Of a stretch of 38,955 nucleotides of DNA, positions 17,770-27,303 are shown in pieces. The stretch is taken from positions 1 to 38,955 of the forward strand of contig CAJJBN010000001.1 in the NCBI GenBank assembly GCA_905182435.1. Reading direction: 5' to 3'. Position 1 is the stretch's first letter. Each line of letters begins with the position of its first letter. Under the pieces are notes generated by a model that was not told where the DNA came from, did no database searches, and saw only the letters and a list, made by a program, of their open reading frames with translations. The translations under genes were made by a program, and so were the position numbers. This DNA is from Opitutaceae bacterium BACL24 MAG-120322-bin51. GTDB lineage: Bacteria > Verrucomicrobiota > Verrucomicrobiia > Opitutales > Coraliomargaritaceae.

Positions 17770-20700
17770 ATGCCCTCCATCCTCCAGACTAGCTACAGCG
17801 AAGACCTCCCGATCCATGCACGACGGGAAGAGATCATTCGCGCCATTCAGCAAAACCAGATCGTCGTCATCGCTGGCGAAACTGGCTCGGGCAAGACCAC
17901 CCAGATCCCGAAATTCTTGCTCGATGCCGGCTATGGACAGAACGGCCTAATCGGTTGCACGCAACCGCGCCGCGTCGCTGCGCTGTCTGTTGCCCAACGT
18001 ATCGCCGAGGAACTCGGCGTCACCTACGGCAACGAAGTCGGCGCCAAGATTCGCTTCACCGATCAGACCCGCCACGACACCGCGATCAAGGTCATGACCG
18101 ACGGCATCCTGCTGAATGAGATACAGGACGACCCAATGCTGCGCGCCTACGATGCGATCATCATCGACGAAGCGCACGAGCGCAGCCTCAACATCGACTT
18201 CATCCTCGGCTGCTTACGGCAACTCACCGATCTGCGCAAAGACCTGCGAATCGTCATCACCTCAGCGACGATCGACACCGAAAGTTTTTCTAAAGCTTTC
18301 GACGGTGCGCCCATCATCGAAGTCTCCGGCCGTATGTTCCCTGTGGATACCTACTACCGCCCCATAGAGGAGATGCTAGAAGACGCGGGCGACCTCACCT
18401 TCATCGAAGCCGCCGCCGAACTGATCAACGAGATCATCAATCACAACAACGAAGGCGACATCCTCGTCTTCCTGCCCGGCGAGCGCGACATTAACGAACT
18501 GCGCCGCAAACTCGAAGACAGCCGCGCCCGCGGTTGCGACATTCTGCCGCTCTACGGCCGTATGGCCAATGCCGATCAGCAGCGCATTTTTCATCCGCAA
18601 GGTCGACGCCGCATCATCCTCTCGACCAATATTGCCGAGACCTCGCTGACGGTGCCTGGCATTCGTTACGTGGTCGACACTGGCCTCGCGCGCATCAGTC
18701 GCTACAGCGCGACCTCCCGCACACTGCGCCTGCCGATCGAGCCCATCGCTCAATCCAGCGCAGATCAACGCAAAGGTCGTTGCGGCCGCGTGAGCAACGG
18801 CGTCTGCTACCGCCTGTACTCCGAGCAAGACTTCCTCGGTCGCCCACGCTACACCACCCCGGAAATCCACCGCTCGAATCTGGCGTCGGTGATCCTGCGC
18901 ATGCTCGCCTTCCAACTCGGCGACATCCGCACCTTCCCCTTCATCGATCCGCCCTCCGACACCGCGATCCGCGGAGGCTACCGACTACTGGAAGAACTGG
19001 ATGCGGTTTACAGCGACAGCCGCAGCGAAAACGAAGACGACTACCGACTCACCAAACTTGGGCGTAAGCTCGCTAGGCTACCAGTCGACCCCACCGTCGC
19101 GCGCATGCTACTGCAAGCACAGCGCGAAGGTGTGATCGAAGACGTGCTGGTGATCGCATCAGGCCTCTCCATTCAAGACCCCCGCGAGCGCCCCGCCGAA
19201 CTCGCCAAAGAAGCCGACGAGATGCAAAAGCGCTTCGTTCATAAAGAGTCCGACTTCTTAACCTTGCTGAATATTTGGAACGCCTACCACGACGAGATGG
19301 ATCGGCTCTCCCAAGGTCAGCTGCGCAAATTCTGCAAAAAACATTTCGTCTCGTATCAGCGCATGCGCGAGTGGCGCGACGTGCATCATCAGCTAGAGCG
19401 GGTACTCAAAAGTCTAAAGATGATGCCAAGCGGCAAGAGCACCACTCCCCGTGCCGTCGGTCGTCAGACCGGGGTTGCTGAGCCAAGCACCCAGTCAGGC
19501 AGAGCCAACGCTCCCCGCTCTAACGAGCGAGGCCACAAGCCCAAGCAGCACCCAACGAGTAAGCAACAAGCAACAAGCAACACCCCCCACTCCACAGCCG
19601 TCACTCCTCACTCCTCGCTTGGCAGCGAAGCTGCCACCTACGCAGCAATTCACCGCTCGATCTTAACCGGCCTACTGAGCAATATCGCCGTCAAAGAAGA
19701 GGAGCACAACTACCGAGGCCCGCGCAATCGCAAGGCCCTACTCTTCCCTGGTTCTGGGCTGTTCGATCACGCCACGGCCAAGAAACAACGCAAAGCCTCC
19801 TACGCAAAAACCAGTAAACCTAAGCCAGCCAAAACCACTGCGCCCGCATGGATCGTTTGCGGCGAGTGGATGGAGACTAGTCGGCTGTTTGCCCGCACCG
19901 CCGCCAAGGTGCAAGTGCAGTGGATCGAGGACGTGGCTGGCGACTTGCTCAAGCTCAAGCACTCCGAACCCTTTTGGAGCACCAAGTCGGCAGCCGCTCT
20001 GTGTAAACAGCGCAAGATGCTGTTCGGCCTGGAGATCGGCCAAAGTAATATCAGCCTGACCCGCATCGATCCCGATCAATCGACCGAGATATTCGTCCGT
20101 AACGGCCTGATCGAGCAAGGCATCCGCGAGCGCCCCGATTTTCTGCAGCACAACGACGAAGTCAGCGCACGCGCCGAATCCGAACTCGCTCGTCGCCGCC
20201 TCGGTTCTGGTTTTGCCGTCGAAGACCGGCTCTACGATTTTTACCGACAAAGCCTCACCGCCGTCGGCTCTTACGCAGAGCTGCGCAGCTTCGCTAAACG
20301 CGAACACCAGGGTCGCCTAGATTTCCTCAAAGCCTCGATCGACGATCTGCTCCCCGAAGAGGAACAAACCGACACCACCGAAGCCTTTCCAAAGTCACTC
20401 GCAATCGGCGGCAGCGAACTCCCGCTGCGCTATCGGCACGAGCCAGGCGGCGACTCCGACGGCGTCACCCTACACGTGCCACTCACACAGATCGGCGCGA
20501 TCCAACAAGGCACGCTCGACTGGGCCGTACCCGGTCACCTTGAAGAAAAGATCGAGAGCCTACTGCGCGGCTTACCTAAGCAAATCCGCATTCAGCTACA
20601 CCCACTCAAAGAACGCGCCGCTGAACTCCGCAAACAGCTCAAGCCCTCCGAGCGCTCACTACGCGAACAACTCGCCGAGCAGCTGAAGGAACAATACGGT

Positions 20701-21784
20701 ATCCAAACCTTCAAAGACAATTGGTCGAAGACCGAGATCCCCAGCTACCTGCAGCCACGTATTCAGATTGAGAATACAAAAGGCGACGTTCTTGCCGACG
20801 GGCGCGACTTAGATGCACTGCGCGCATCTTTAGAAACTACCAGTAAAGAAGTCTCCCGCGGCAATGGCCTCGACGCCATCCCCGCATGGCAAACCGCCAC
20901 CGCACAATACGAACGCGAAAACCTCAGCAGCTGGAGCTTCGGCGACCTGCCCGCAGAGATCGACCTCAGCGGTGAATCGGGGCTACCACTCAAAGCATTC
21001 CCCGCATTGGTATTAGAAGGCGAACAAGTGCATCTACGCCTCCTCGCAGATGCCTCCGCCGCACTGCACGCCGACACAAAAAGGCTGGCCGGCACTCGGT
21101 ACAATTGTGATGGGCCGCGACATCGCTTGGCTGCGCAACGATCTAAAAGACCTCAAACAAATCGGCGCCCTCCTGCTACCACTTGGCGACTTCGACACTG
21201 TCAAAGCAAGTGCTTGGCACCACATTCAGAATCACCTCTTTCGCACAGGTGAATACTTACCGCTTAAAGAATCACGCTTCAAAAAAGTACTCGCGCGCGC
21301 CGATGAAGAACGCCGCGGGATCGTACCCAAACTCAAAGAGCAGCTCCGCGCCCTACTCGAAGCCCGCCAAGATATCTGCCTCTTACTGGAGCAGAAGAAG
21401 ACCAGCACGGCGCTGGTCTATCCCGGCATGCGCGCACAGATGGAACGCCTCGCACCCGCCAATATCCTAGAGCACTACAGCTTCACTGAACTGCCACACC
21501 TCACCCGTTTCCTCAAAGCCATGCGCCTGCGCGCCGAACGCGCCAAAGACAGCCTTCAGCGCGACATCGAGAAATCAAAACGAGTGGCGCCCTACGAGAC
21601 TCGCGGCGCAGCGCTGATTAAACTAGCCAAGGCCCCAGCCCAACAAAGCGCAGTCAAAGCCTACCACATGCTGCTCGAAGAATTCAAAATATCGGTCTAT
21701 GCGCAGGAACTCGGCACCTCGCAAAAGGTCTCCGAAAAACGTCTCGATAAACTAGCCGACGAGCTTGAGCGAACGCTGAAGTAG
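17770..21784 (+). CDS. hrpA: ATP-dependent DEAH-box RNA helicase HrpA (frameshifted, with an internal insert)
   Basis: A large HrpA-type helicase, 1337 residues when read across one break (E. coli HrpA is about 1300). Helicase motifs are Walker [11 protein letters not shown] (about 36-45), DEAH in IIDEAHERS (about 133-136), SAT in VITSATID, and motifs V/VI in [15 protein letters not shown] and [12 protein letters not shown]. Helicase-associated, OB-fold and DUF3418 regions follow. The frame breaks at the A5 run 21078-21082; four A instead of five restores [20 protein letters not shown]. Residues about 555-618 (19434-19625) form a low-complexity insert between LKSLKMM and [16 protein letters not shown], which are adjacent in ordinary HrpA proteins. 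The insert DNA resembles intergenic repeats from this genome. The role in RNA handling is family knowledge. Confidence 0.93.
19434..19625 (+). repeat. In-frame repeat-like insert inside hrpA
   Basis: The insert carries a hairpin CGGTC-GTCA-GACCG (about 19457-19470), a second hairpin CGCTC-TAAC-GAGCG (19516-19529), and AAGCAACAAGCAACAAGCAAC (about 19561-19581). The second hairpin and its flanks match the intergenic element at 24426-24451 in most positions. The predicted protein sequence is low-complexity (many S, T, P, Q). It is 192 bp, an exact multiple of three, and keeps the helicase frame. Confidence 0.65.
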
Positions 21785-21889
21785 TCATTAAATCTGCAAA
21801 TACCACGTCCCGCTCTCCACAATATTAGGTGGCTCGTCCACTATTTATCTTATTGTAGGGCAGCCCAGAGCAGGTCACATACAGGACAG

Positions 21890-23348
21890 GTGCAAAAAGT
21901 TAATAATGCAGTGAATCAATGGACTGTTTGTCTAGAATGCCAGGGACACGGCAAACAAACCAGGAAGCTCTCCAAGAAAGTGCGACTCCGCTACCAGCGA
22001 GCACTGGGTCAATTTGAGTCAACCAAGAGCGCCGGGACGGCTCCCGTTCGCCCGAAGGGTCATCTCGATACGTGCTTGAATTGCAATGGAACTGGCTTGG
22101 TTACTTCTGCCAGCCATCCACTAGCGGATAAAGAAAACTACCCACACCTTGCCATCATTGGTGGTGGCATCGGCGGGAGTCGCGCTAGCCGTGGCTTGTT
22201 TGCACCGCGGAATCCCCTTTACTCTGTATGAACGCGATAGCGGTTTCGATACACGCTCTCAGGGCTATGGACTCACGCTACAACAAGCGAGTCGAGTGAT
22301 CGAGGGATTGGGCATTCTCTGGTTAGAAGCGGGAGTGACTTCAACCAAGCATGTGGTGCATACGACCGATGGCAAAGTGATCGGCGAATGGGGACTCAGA
22401 AAATGGGGACGGGATGCTGCGAAGCCATCGCCGAGGCGCACCAATGTACATATCGCCCGGCAGTCGTTGCGCTTGGCTCTGCTTGAGCAGCTCGGTGGAC
22501 ATGATGCGGTGCAGTGGGGGCACCAGTTGGTGGATGTGAAAGAATGCGAGGCTGAGGGTGTGGATCTGAGCTTTGATGTGGCCGGTAAGATAAAGCACGC
22601 CAAGGCGGATCTTGTGGTGGGTGCGGATGGTATTCGTAGCTCAGTGCGAAGCTTGCTAATGGGTGAAGGTACTTCCCCGTTACGCTATCTCGGTTGTATT
22701 GTAATTCTGGGGATTTGTCCTTTGGAGGCTCTCGTAGGTCTTGAGAGTTCTTTGCTAGATTCAGCTACGGTATTCCAAACCGCGAATGGCACTGAGCGAA
22801 TCTACATGATGCCCTATGCGTCCGACTCGGTGATGTGGCAGCTGAGCTTCCCAATGCCAGAAAAAGAGGCGCAGGCCTTACATGCCCAAGGACCTCTAGC
22901 ACTCAAGGCTGAAGCGTGCCGTCGGACTCAGTGGCACAGTCCCATCCCCCAAGTTTTAGCGGCGACCTTGGTAGCTCAGGTTTCTGGTTATCCCGTGTAT
23001 GACCGAGCACTACTTAAGCCTGAATTGCTGGAGAACGCAGCGCAAGTGACTCTAATCGGAGATGCGGCTCACCCGATGAGCCCGTTCAAAGGACAGGGCG
23101 CCAATCAAGCGCTACTAGATGCGCTGGCGCTGGCTCGAGGGATCTCAAAAGGATGTCACCCCTCATCGCACTGGAGGAAAGCTGGAATGAGGGAAAGTGT
23201 GTTAACTGAGTTTGAATCCGAGATGTTGGAACGCAGTGCGACCAAAGTGCAGGATTCAGCAGAGGCTGCTCAGTACCTGCATTCCGCCAGCGTGCTCGAT
23301 GAGGGCGATGGACCGAGAGGACGATGCCCAAAGAGAAATGATGAATAA
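21890..23348 (+). CDS. CXXCXGXG zinc-finger / FAD-dependent monooxygenase fusion (frameshifted)
   Basis: About 485 residues when read across one break. Residues 14-69 carry two DnaJ-like zinc knuckles, CLECQGHG (14-21) and CLNCNGTG (62-69), separated by a basic helical linker. From residue 86 a group A flavin monooxygenase (PHBH fold) follows: FAD-binding AIIGGGIGG (88-96), the DG motif DLVVGADGIRSSVR, and the GD motif VTLIGDAAHPMSPFKGQGAN. The break is at GGG (22175-22177); with GG the sequence runs GGGIGGVALAVACLHRGIP with perfect register. The start is a GTG at 21890 or 21911. Group A monooxygenases usually hydroxylate aromatic or polyketide-like substrates; the substrate here is unknown. 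The zinc finger precedes the catalytic domain in one polypeptide, and no chaperone genes are nearby. Confidence 0.85.
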
Positions 23349-23373
23349 CCAGGCTTAAAATGGGGTCATGGCG

Positions 23374-23545
23374 GAATGGCACGAACTTAAGGGGTGAAGA
23401 CGGATTCTTAATCGTAATCCTAATCTTACTCTTAATCACCTCTTCGAGTCCTCAAATCACTCAATAACAATACCTTAAGATTAGGATTAAGAGTATGAGT
23501 AAGATTAGGACGCATACAGATTCGCGCCTTAAGTTCGCGCCATTC
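23374..23545. repeat. MITE-like inverted-repeat element
   Basis: Ends are GAATGGCACGAACTTAAGG (23374-23392) and its inverted copy at 23527-23545, with one mismatch in 19. Inside lies an imperfect stem of TAATCCTAATCTTACTC type (23405-23438 against 23481-23510). No reading frame is found. The terminal motif recurs at 33613-33631 and, inverted, at 33754-33772. Short terminal repeats without a transposase fit a miniature element, but no target duplication is clear. Confidence 0.65.
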
Positions 23546-23692
23546 GGGTCATGGCGTTAGCGTTACATTTCACTCATCGGTTTTGCAGGCATGGTACCTT
23601 TTCCGATAGAGTGGGCGAATAGGTATCATAGTTGACTTGCAGAATAGGCCTCTCGACCTTGCCGCCCAAGCCTGGCCGAAGGAGGCAGAGCC

Positions 23693-24332
23693 ATGTGTTG
23701 CTTGAGTCTCGGCCAACGTCACCACCACGACCAGGCTCGATAGCCTTGCATTTTTAGCGCAGATCATCTGTGCTCCTTGCATCATTGATTCTAAATCTAC
23801 CACTTCGCCGCCCGAGGCTGCTTGCGCTGAGACTACCCAATGGCCGGCACTGCTGCGCGGTTCTGTGCTCAGCAGCGCACAGTCCAAGCATGTGCAATAT
23901 ATTTCGCTAGCAGATCGCCGTGCGCAAGTGGTGATCACGATTAACGCCTTCCTCATCCCACTCGCGATTTCGGCCTATCAAAATCCGCAAATTCGGCTTG
24001 GCATCACACTCTACGTCTTAGCTGCTGCAGCCAGCATTGTCTTCGCGGTCATGTGCCTCATGCCCAAGCGCTACCAAACAGCCCCTGGTGAAAAATCAAA
24101 CCTGCTGCACTTTTCCGGAATTTGGCAATATGATGAAGCCACCTATAAGGCACTGATGCGCGAATCTCTAGAGAATCGTAACACCATCACAGAGCTCATG
24201 GTATCCGACATTTATCACCTGAGCAATGACGTGCTGCGGCCTAAATTCCGCTGGATGCGCCTGAGTTTCTACGCCTTTCTCTGCGGCCTACTTAGCGCCC
24301 TGCTATTTATCGCGCTGCCACTCGCGCTGTAA
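23693..24332 (+). CDS. PycTM (DUF5706)-like small membrane protein
   Basis: The secure part is 23865-24332 (155 residues from a GTG). It has three transmembrane helices (about 21-38, 46-66 and 132-154) around a soluble loop, with YISLADRRAQVVITINAFLI at the start and SNLLHFSGIWQYDEATYKAL followed by DIYHLSNDVLRPKFRWMRLS later. This matches the Pycsar effector transmembrane domain family (DUF5706), whose defence members disrupt the membrane on sensing cyclic pyrimidines. No nucleotide-binding domain is visible. The frame is open upstream to 23706, and an ATG at 23693 with a strong AAGGAGG seven bases before it would join with a +1 correction, giving 212 residues; that start is my inference. 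No Pycsar-type cyclase is adjacent. It could be a non-defence relative. Confidence 0.6.
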
Positions 24333-24425
24333 AAGATTCGATACGAACTTAATGGAATCGACCCCGACAGTTTCTATGGCGGCGACTCGAAGGGCTATAC
24401 GGACTATCGGTTGGCTTAGCATACG

Positions 24426-24480
24426 CTTCCCGATCTAACGATCGAGGCTACACGACGTGGCCTCCGTCGTGAGACGGGGG
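24426..24480. repeat. Paired hairpins, TCTAACGA family
   Basis: The first hairpin is CGATC-TAAC-GATCG (24431-24444) within CTTCCCGATCTAACGATCGA; a second is CGTC-GTGA-GACG inside 24461-24480. The first closely matches the hairpin inside hrpA (19511-19536) and resembles the rpmB terminator. The element sits between the two convergent genes (PycTM-like and rhomboid-like) and may act as a terminator. Confidence 0.65.
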
Positions 24481-24497
24481 ATTGGTCGGGGATTGCT

Positions 24498-25310
24498 CTA
24501 GTCGGCACACTCTCCTCGGCACACCTCACAAATGCACACCGTTGCACCATCGAATTTTTTATAACGGAAGTGGCGCTCGGGGTGAGTCTTATCCGTCACA
24601 CCACATTCACTGCAAGTATGGAACGCGGCATTGTCGCGCTCGACCTTTTGTTTGGCGAACTGCGTGCGTCGCTTGCGGCTCTCGACCGAGTTGGCCAAGT
24701 CGTTACGGAAGAACAGGAAAAAGTTAAGCAACGGCCCGAGTATCGCGATGCGATCACCCCACGACGGCGCGCCCAAAAAAGAGAATGCAGTCAACCCGAC
24801 CGCCAACCATGCCAGCCACTTCACCTTCACGGGCAGAAAAAACATTATCAGGAATTCAACATTCGGGTGGTTCACTGCGAAAGCGAGGAAGACACTCAAA
24901 TAGAGAAAATCAGGAAAGATAATGATCGTCGTCGCAGGTGAAATAAATTGCCCAACAAACGCCGCTAGAATCGTAAGAATCACACCACAGAGCAAGTAGA
25001 CATTAAACCGGAACGCACCCCAGATCTGTTCGAGTGCCGAACTCATCATCCAGAAAATATACCAGAAGAATGCCAGAAACAGCGCGCTCATCGCGCCACC
25101 TGCTATATTGGGCGGCGAAATCAGAAACGAAAACAAGCGCCACAACTCACCGCCGAGCACCGCCTTCGGGATCAGAGGCAGGGTCACAAACGAGATCCGC
25201 CCACTAATGACCAAGGCATACACCACTAGCTGCGCGACAATAACATACAGCACCACATTCGGCACCGCCCAATGCCCGAAGCGCTTCTCCAGCTTATCTA
25301 AGAAAGTCAT
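24498..25310 (-). CDS. Rhomboid-like membrane protein with C-terminal zinc ribbon
   Basis: A 270-residue polytopic protein with about six transmembrane helices. The region [15 protein letters not shown] resembles the rhomboid 'GelWRl.t..f.H' element, and [15 protein letters not shown] resembles 'lE..~G..rf...y'. No GxSG catalytic serine is present where expected (about [20 protein letters not shown]), and the usual catalytic histidine helix is not seen. It is therefore probably an inactive rhomboid relative. The C-terminus (about 232-268) is soluble, with CSECG...CEVCRGEC, a likely four-cysteine zinc ribbon. No partner is apparent: the next minus-strand gene, pgpA, lies 220 bp upstream. Function is unknown. 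Confidence 0.7.
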   Translation of the reverse strand: MTFLDKLEKRFGHWAVPNVVLYVIVAQLVVYALVISGRISFVTLPLIPKAVLGGELWRLFSFLISPPNIAGGAMSALFLAFFWYIFWMMSSALEQIWGAFRFNVYLLCGVILTILAAFVGQFISPATTIIIFPDFLYLSVFLAFAVNHPNVEFLIMFFLPVKVKWLAWLAVGLTAFSFLGAPSWGDRIAILGPLLNFFLFFRNDLANSVESRKRRTQFAKQKVERDNAAFHTCSECGVTDKTHPERHFRYKKFDGATVCICEVCRGECAD

Positions 25311-25531
25311 GCTTTATCTATCTGAGGCAGTGCACATGAGCGCAAGCGAAAGACGCGAGAGATTCAATAAGGCAACAGATACAATGGGATACACGCTTAA
25401 GCTGAGCATTTATAACTTCCGATTCCCTTCGATCCCTAAAGGGCCGCTAGGACACCGGATCATTTAAATTCAACGCATCCGCGTGCTTAACATCCAGTAG
25501 CCCAAAGAACTGGTCCACATGCAGGCTCTGC

Positions 25532-26065
25532 CTAAAAGAAGAAGTGCAGGATCAGATGTAGCACGATGCAGGACGCAATGGCTGCGGCGAGATCGTCGAC
25601 CACGCAACCGATGCCGCCAGGGAGGTTCTGCAATTTCGAAATCCCAAATGGTTTGGCGATATCAAAGATCCGGAACAGCACGAAGCCTGCGAGCAATACT
25701 GGCCAGCCACCATGCTCGGCAACAAGCCCTTGCGGGCCATTCATGCCAAGAAAGACCAGCGGCACGGCGATCCACTCATCGAGAATGATCATCCCTGGGT
25801 CACGCATTTGTAGGCGACGCTCTGCAGTATCGCAAATCGCCACTGCGAAATAGCTCAGCAACAGCATATACAAGAGATAGCTCAGCGGCGTGGCATGGTG
25901 AAACAACACGGCATACAACCCAATGCCAGCTACGCTCCCGACCGTGCCTGGGCCTTTTTTGACGAGGCCTAATGGTCCAAGTGTCGCGAGGTTTACCACC
26001 AACGGTGTGGGCAACATCTGTGTCCACGGAAAATAGCGTTGTATGTTATTCACCTGTTGTTTCAT
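25532..26065 (-). CDS. pgpA: Phosphatidylglycerophosphatase A
   Basis: PgpA removes the phosphate from phosphatidylglycerol phosphate, the last step in phosphatidylglycerol synthesis. About 177 residues with membrane helices and the family segments [19 protein letters not shown], then [24 protein letters not shown] (the acidic DPG..ilDE site), then [22 protein letters not shown] and [10 protein letters not shown]. The ATG at 26065 is directly next to GGGGAGG, an unusually short spacing; a TTG at 26074 or an ATG at 26017 are alternatives. It overlaps the end of pgsA by about 20 bases, so the two lipid genes form an operon and catalyse consecutive steps. Confidence 0.93.
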   Translation of the reverse strand: MKQQVNNIQRYFPWTQMLPTPLVVNLATLGPLGLVKKGPGTVGSVAGIGLYAVLFHHATPLSYLLYMLLLSYFAVAICDTAERRLQMRDPGMIILDEWIAVPLVFLGMNGPQGLVAEHGGWPVLLAGFVLFRIFDIAKPFGISKLQNLPGGIGCVVDDLAAAIASCIVLHLILHFFF

Positions 26066-26738
26066 CCTCCCCAATGAATACCGACCAATACTTGGTCATA
26101 TATTTAGTGCCGGACGACACTGTCAGCACCGCTGCCAACACAAAGAAGGCGACTCCGAGCCAGTGCAAAATCCCAGCAAAGGATTGGCCCATGATCTCTG
26201 GAAACAAGTTGGGGAAATCCTCACGAATCGCGATGGCTAGCAGCAGTAAAATCGCCGACACAATTTGAAACACGGTTTTGTTCTTACCGGATTTCTCGGC
26301 GGCGAGAATGATGCCCGAACTCGCCGCGACAAGCCGCAGGCCAGTGATTAAAAATTCTCGGCTCAAAATCAGCAGCAGTAGAAAGAGCGACCAGAGCCCA
26401 GGCAACTCACCGAGCACCACCATCGTAATGAACAAGCCGACCATGAAGATCTTGTCCGTCAGCGCATCCATCAACTTACCGAAATTGGAAACGATTCCCT
26501 GCTTGCGGGCATAATAGCCGTCCGCCCAGTCGGTGATTGCACCGATCACAAACAGCACGAAGGCCGCCGTGCTGGCCCCCGTGACAGGCAGATACAACAG
26601 AGCCACCACCCCAAAGATGATCGGAATACGAGAGAGCGTCAAAAGATTCGGTAAATTCACAGCGCTAGGGTGGCGATTCCCGACGAGCTGGGCTAGCCCA
26701 AAATGCGCAGACTTATCCGCTTGGGTAAAATCAGACAA
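26046..26738 (-). CDS. pgsA: CDP-diacylglycerol-glycerol-3-phosphate 3-phosphatidyltransferase
   Basis: A CDP-alcohol phosphatidyltransferase of 230 residues that makes phosphatidylglycerol phosphate. The hallmark DG..AR...G..D...D motif is complete ([12 protein letters not shown], then [11 protein letters not shown]). [18 protein letters not shown] is the usual N-terminal signature, and about five membrane helices follow. The extra 25 residues before NLPNLL are longer than in E. coli PgsA, so the start could be internal. It overlaps pgpA; together they convert CDP-diacylglycerol and glycerol-3-phosphate to phosphatidylglycerol. Confidence 0.94.
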   Translation of the reverse strand: MSDFTQADKSAHFGLAQLVGNRHPSAVNLPNLLTLSRIPIIFGVVALLYLPVTGASTAAFVLFVIGAITDWADGYYARKQGIVSNFGKLMDALTDKIFMVGLFITMVVLGELPGLWSLFLLLLILSREFLITGLRLVAASSGIILAAEKSGKNKTVFQIVSAILLLLAIAIREDFPNLFPEIMGQSFAGILHWLGVAFFVLAAVLTVSSGTKYMTKYWSVFIGEDETTGE

Positions 26739-26816
26739 TAAAGCTGCCGCTACATTTCCTAAATACCGTTAAAAGTTGGACTTCTAGCGTAATATGGACT
26801 CAATCCGCCCCCTATC

Positions 26817-27302
26817 ATGAAAATTGCAATTTATCCGGGCTCTTTTGATCCGATCACCAATGGGCACCTCGATGTGATCAACCGCGGTCGACATATCTTT
26901 GATAAAGTGATCGTCGCGGTAGCTCGTAATCCAAGCAAAGACCCACTATTCACGCCCGAAGAACGCGTCGAGCTGATCAAGGAGAATGTAAAAGATCGCC
27001 CGAACATTGACGTGATTGCATTTGATGGCTTGATCGTCGATCTCGCAGAGGAGCACAATGCGGTCGCACTAATCCGTGGCTTGCGCGCAGTATCTGACTT
27101 CGAGCATGAGTTTCAAATGGCACAAATGAACCGCCACTTAGATGATAATATTGAGACGATCTTCCTGATGCCGAACGAGCGCTATTTTTTCACCAGCTCG
27201 AACCTCGTCAAACAGGTATTTAAATTTACCGATCGCGAAAAACACTTAATCCCGACCAACGTGCATGCCGCACTCTCGATAAAGTTCGGGCACAACCAAT
27301 AA
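26817..27302 (+). CDS. coaD: Phosphopantetheine adenylyltransferase
   Basis: CoaD makes dephospho-CoA from ATP and phosphopantetheine, the fourth step of coenzyme A synthesis. The 161-residue sequence starts [20 protein letters not shown] with the nucleotidyl-transferase TNGH motif. It has [23 protein letters not shown] and the C-terminal [10 protein letters not shown] typical of the family. Length matches. There is no good Shine-Dalgarno before the ATG. It is divergent from pgsA, with 78 bp between the starts, and is separated by one base from the transporter gene that follows, suggesting one transcript. Confidence 0.97.
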   Translation: MKIAIYPGSFDPITNGHLDVINRGRHIFDKVIVAVARNPSKDPLFTPEERVELIKENVKDRPNIDVIAFDGLIVDLAEEHNAVALIRGLRAVSDFEHEFQMAQMNRHLDDNIETIFLMPNERYFFTSSNLVKQVFKFTDREKHLIPTNVHAALSIKFGHNQ

Positions 27303-27303
27303 T

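Noticed and set aside
18376..20307. Long minus-strand frames opposite hrpA (18376-18915, 19738-20307)
   Set aside because: Shadows of a GC-biased coding frame; the plus-strand helicase motifs explain the sequence.
23570..23956. A 128-codon minus-strand frame upstream of the PycTM-like gene
   Set aside because: No domain, odd composition, and it overlaps the better-supported plus-strand gene.
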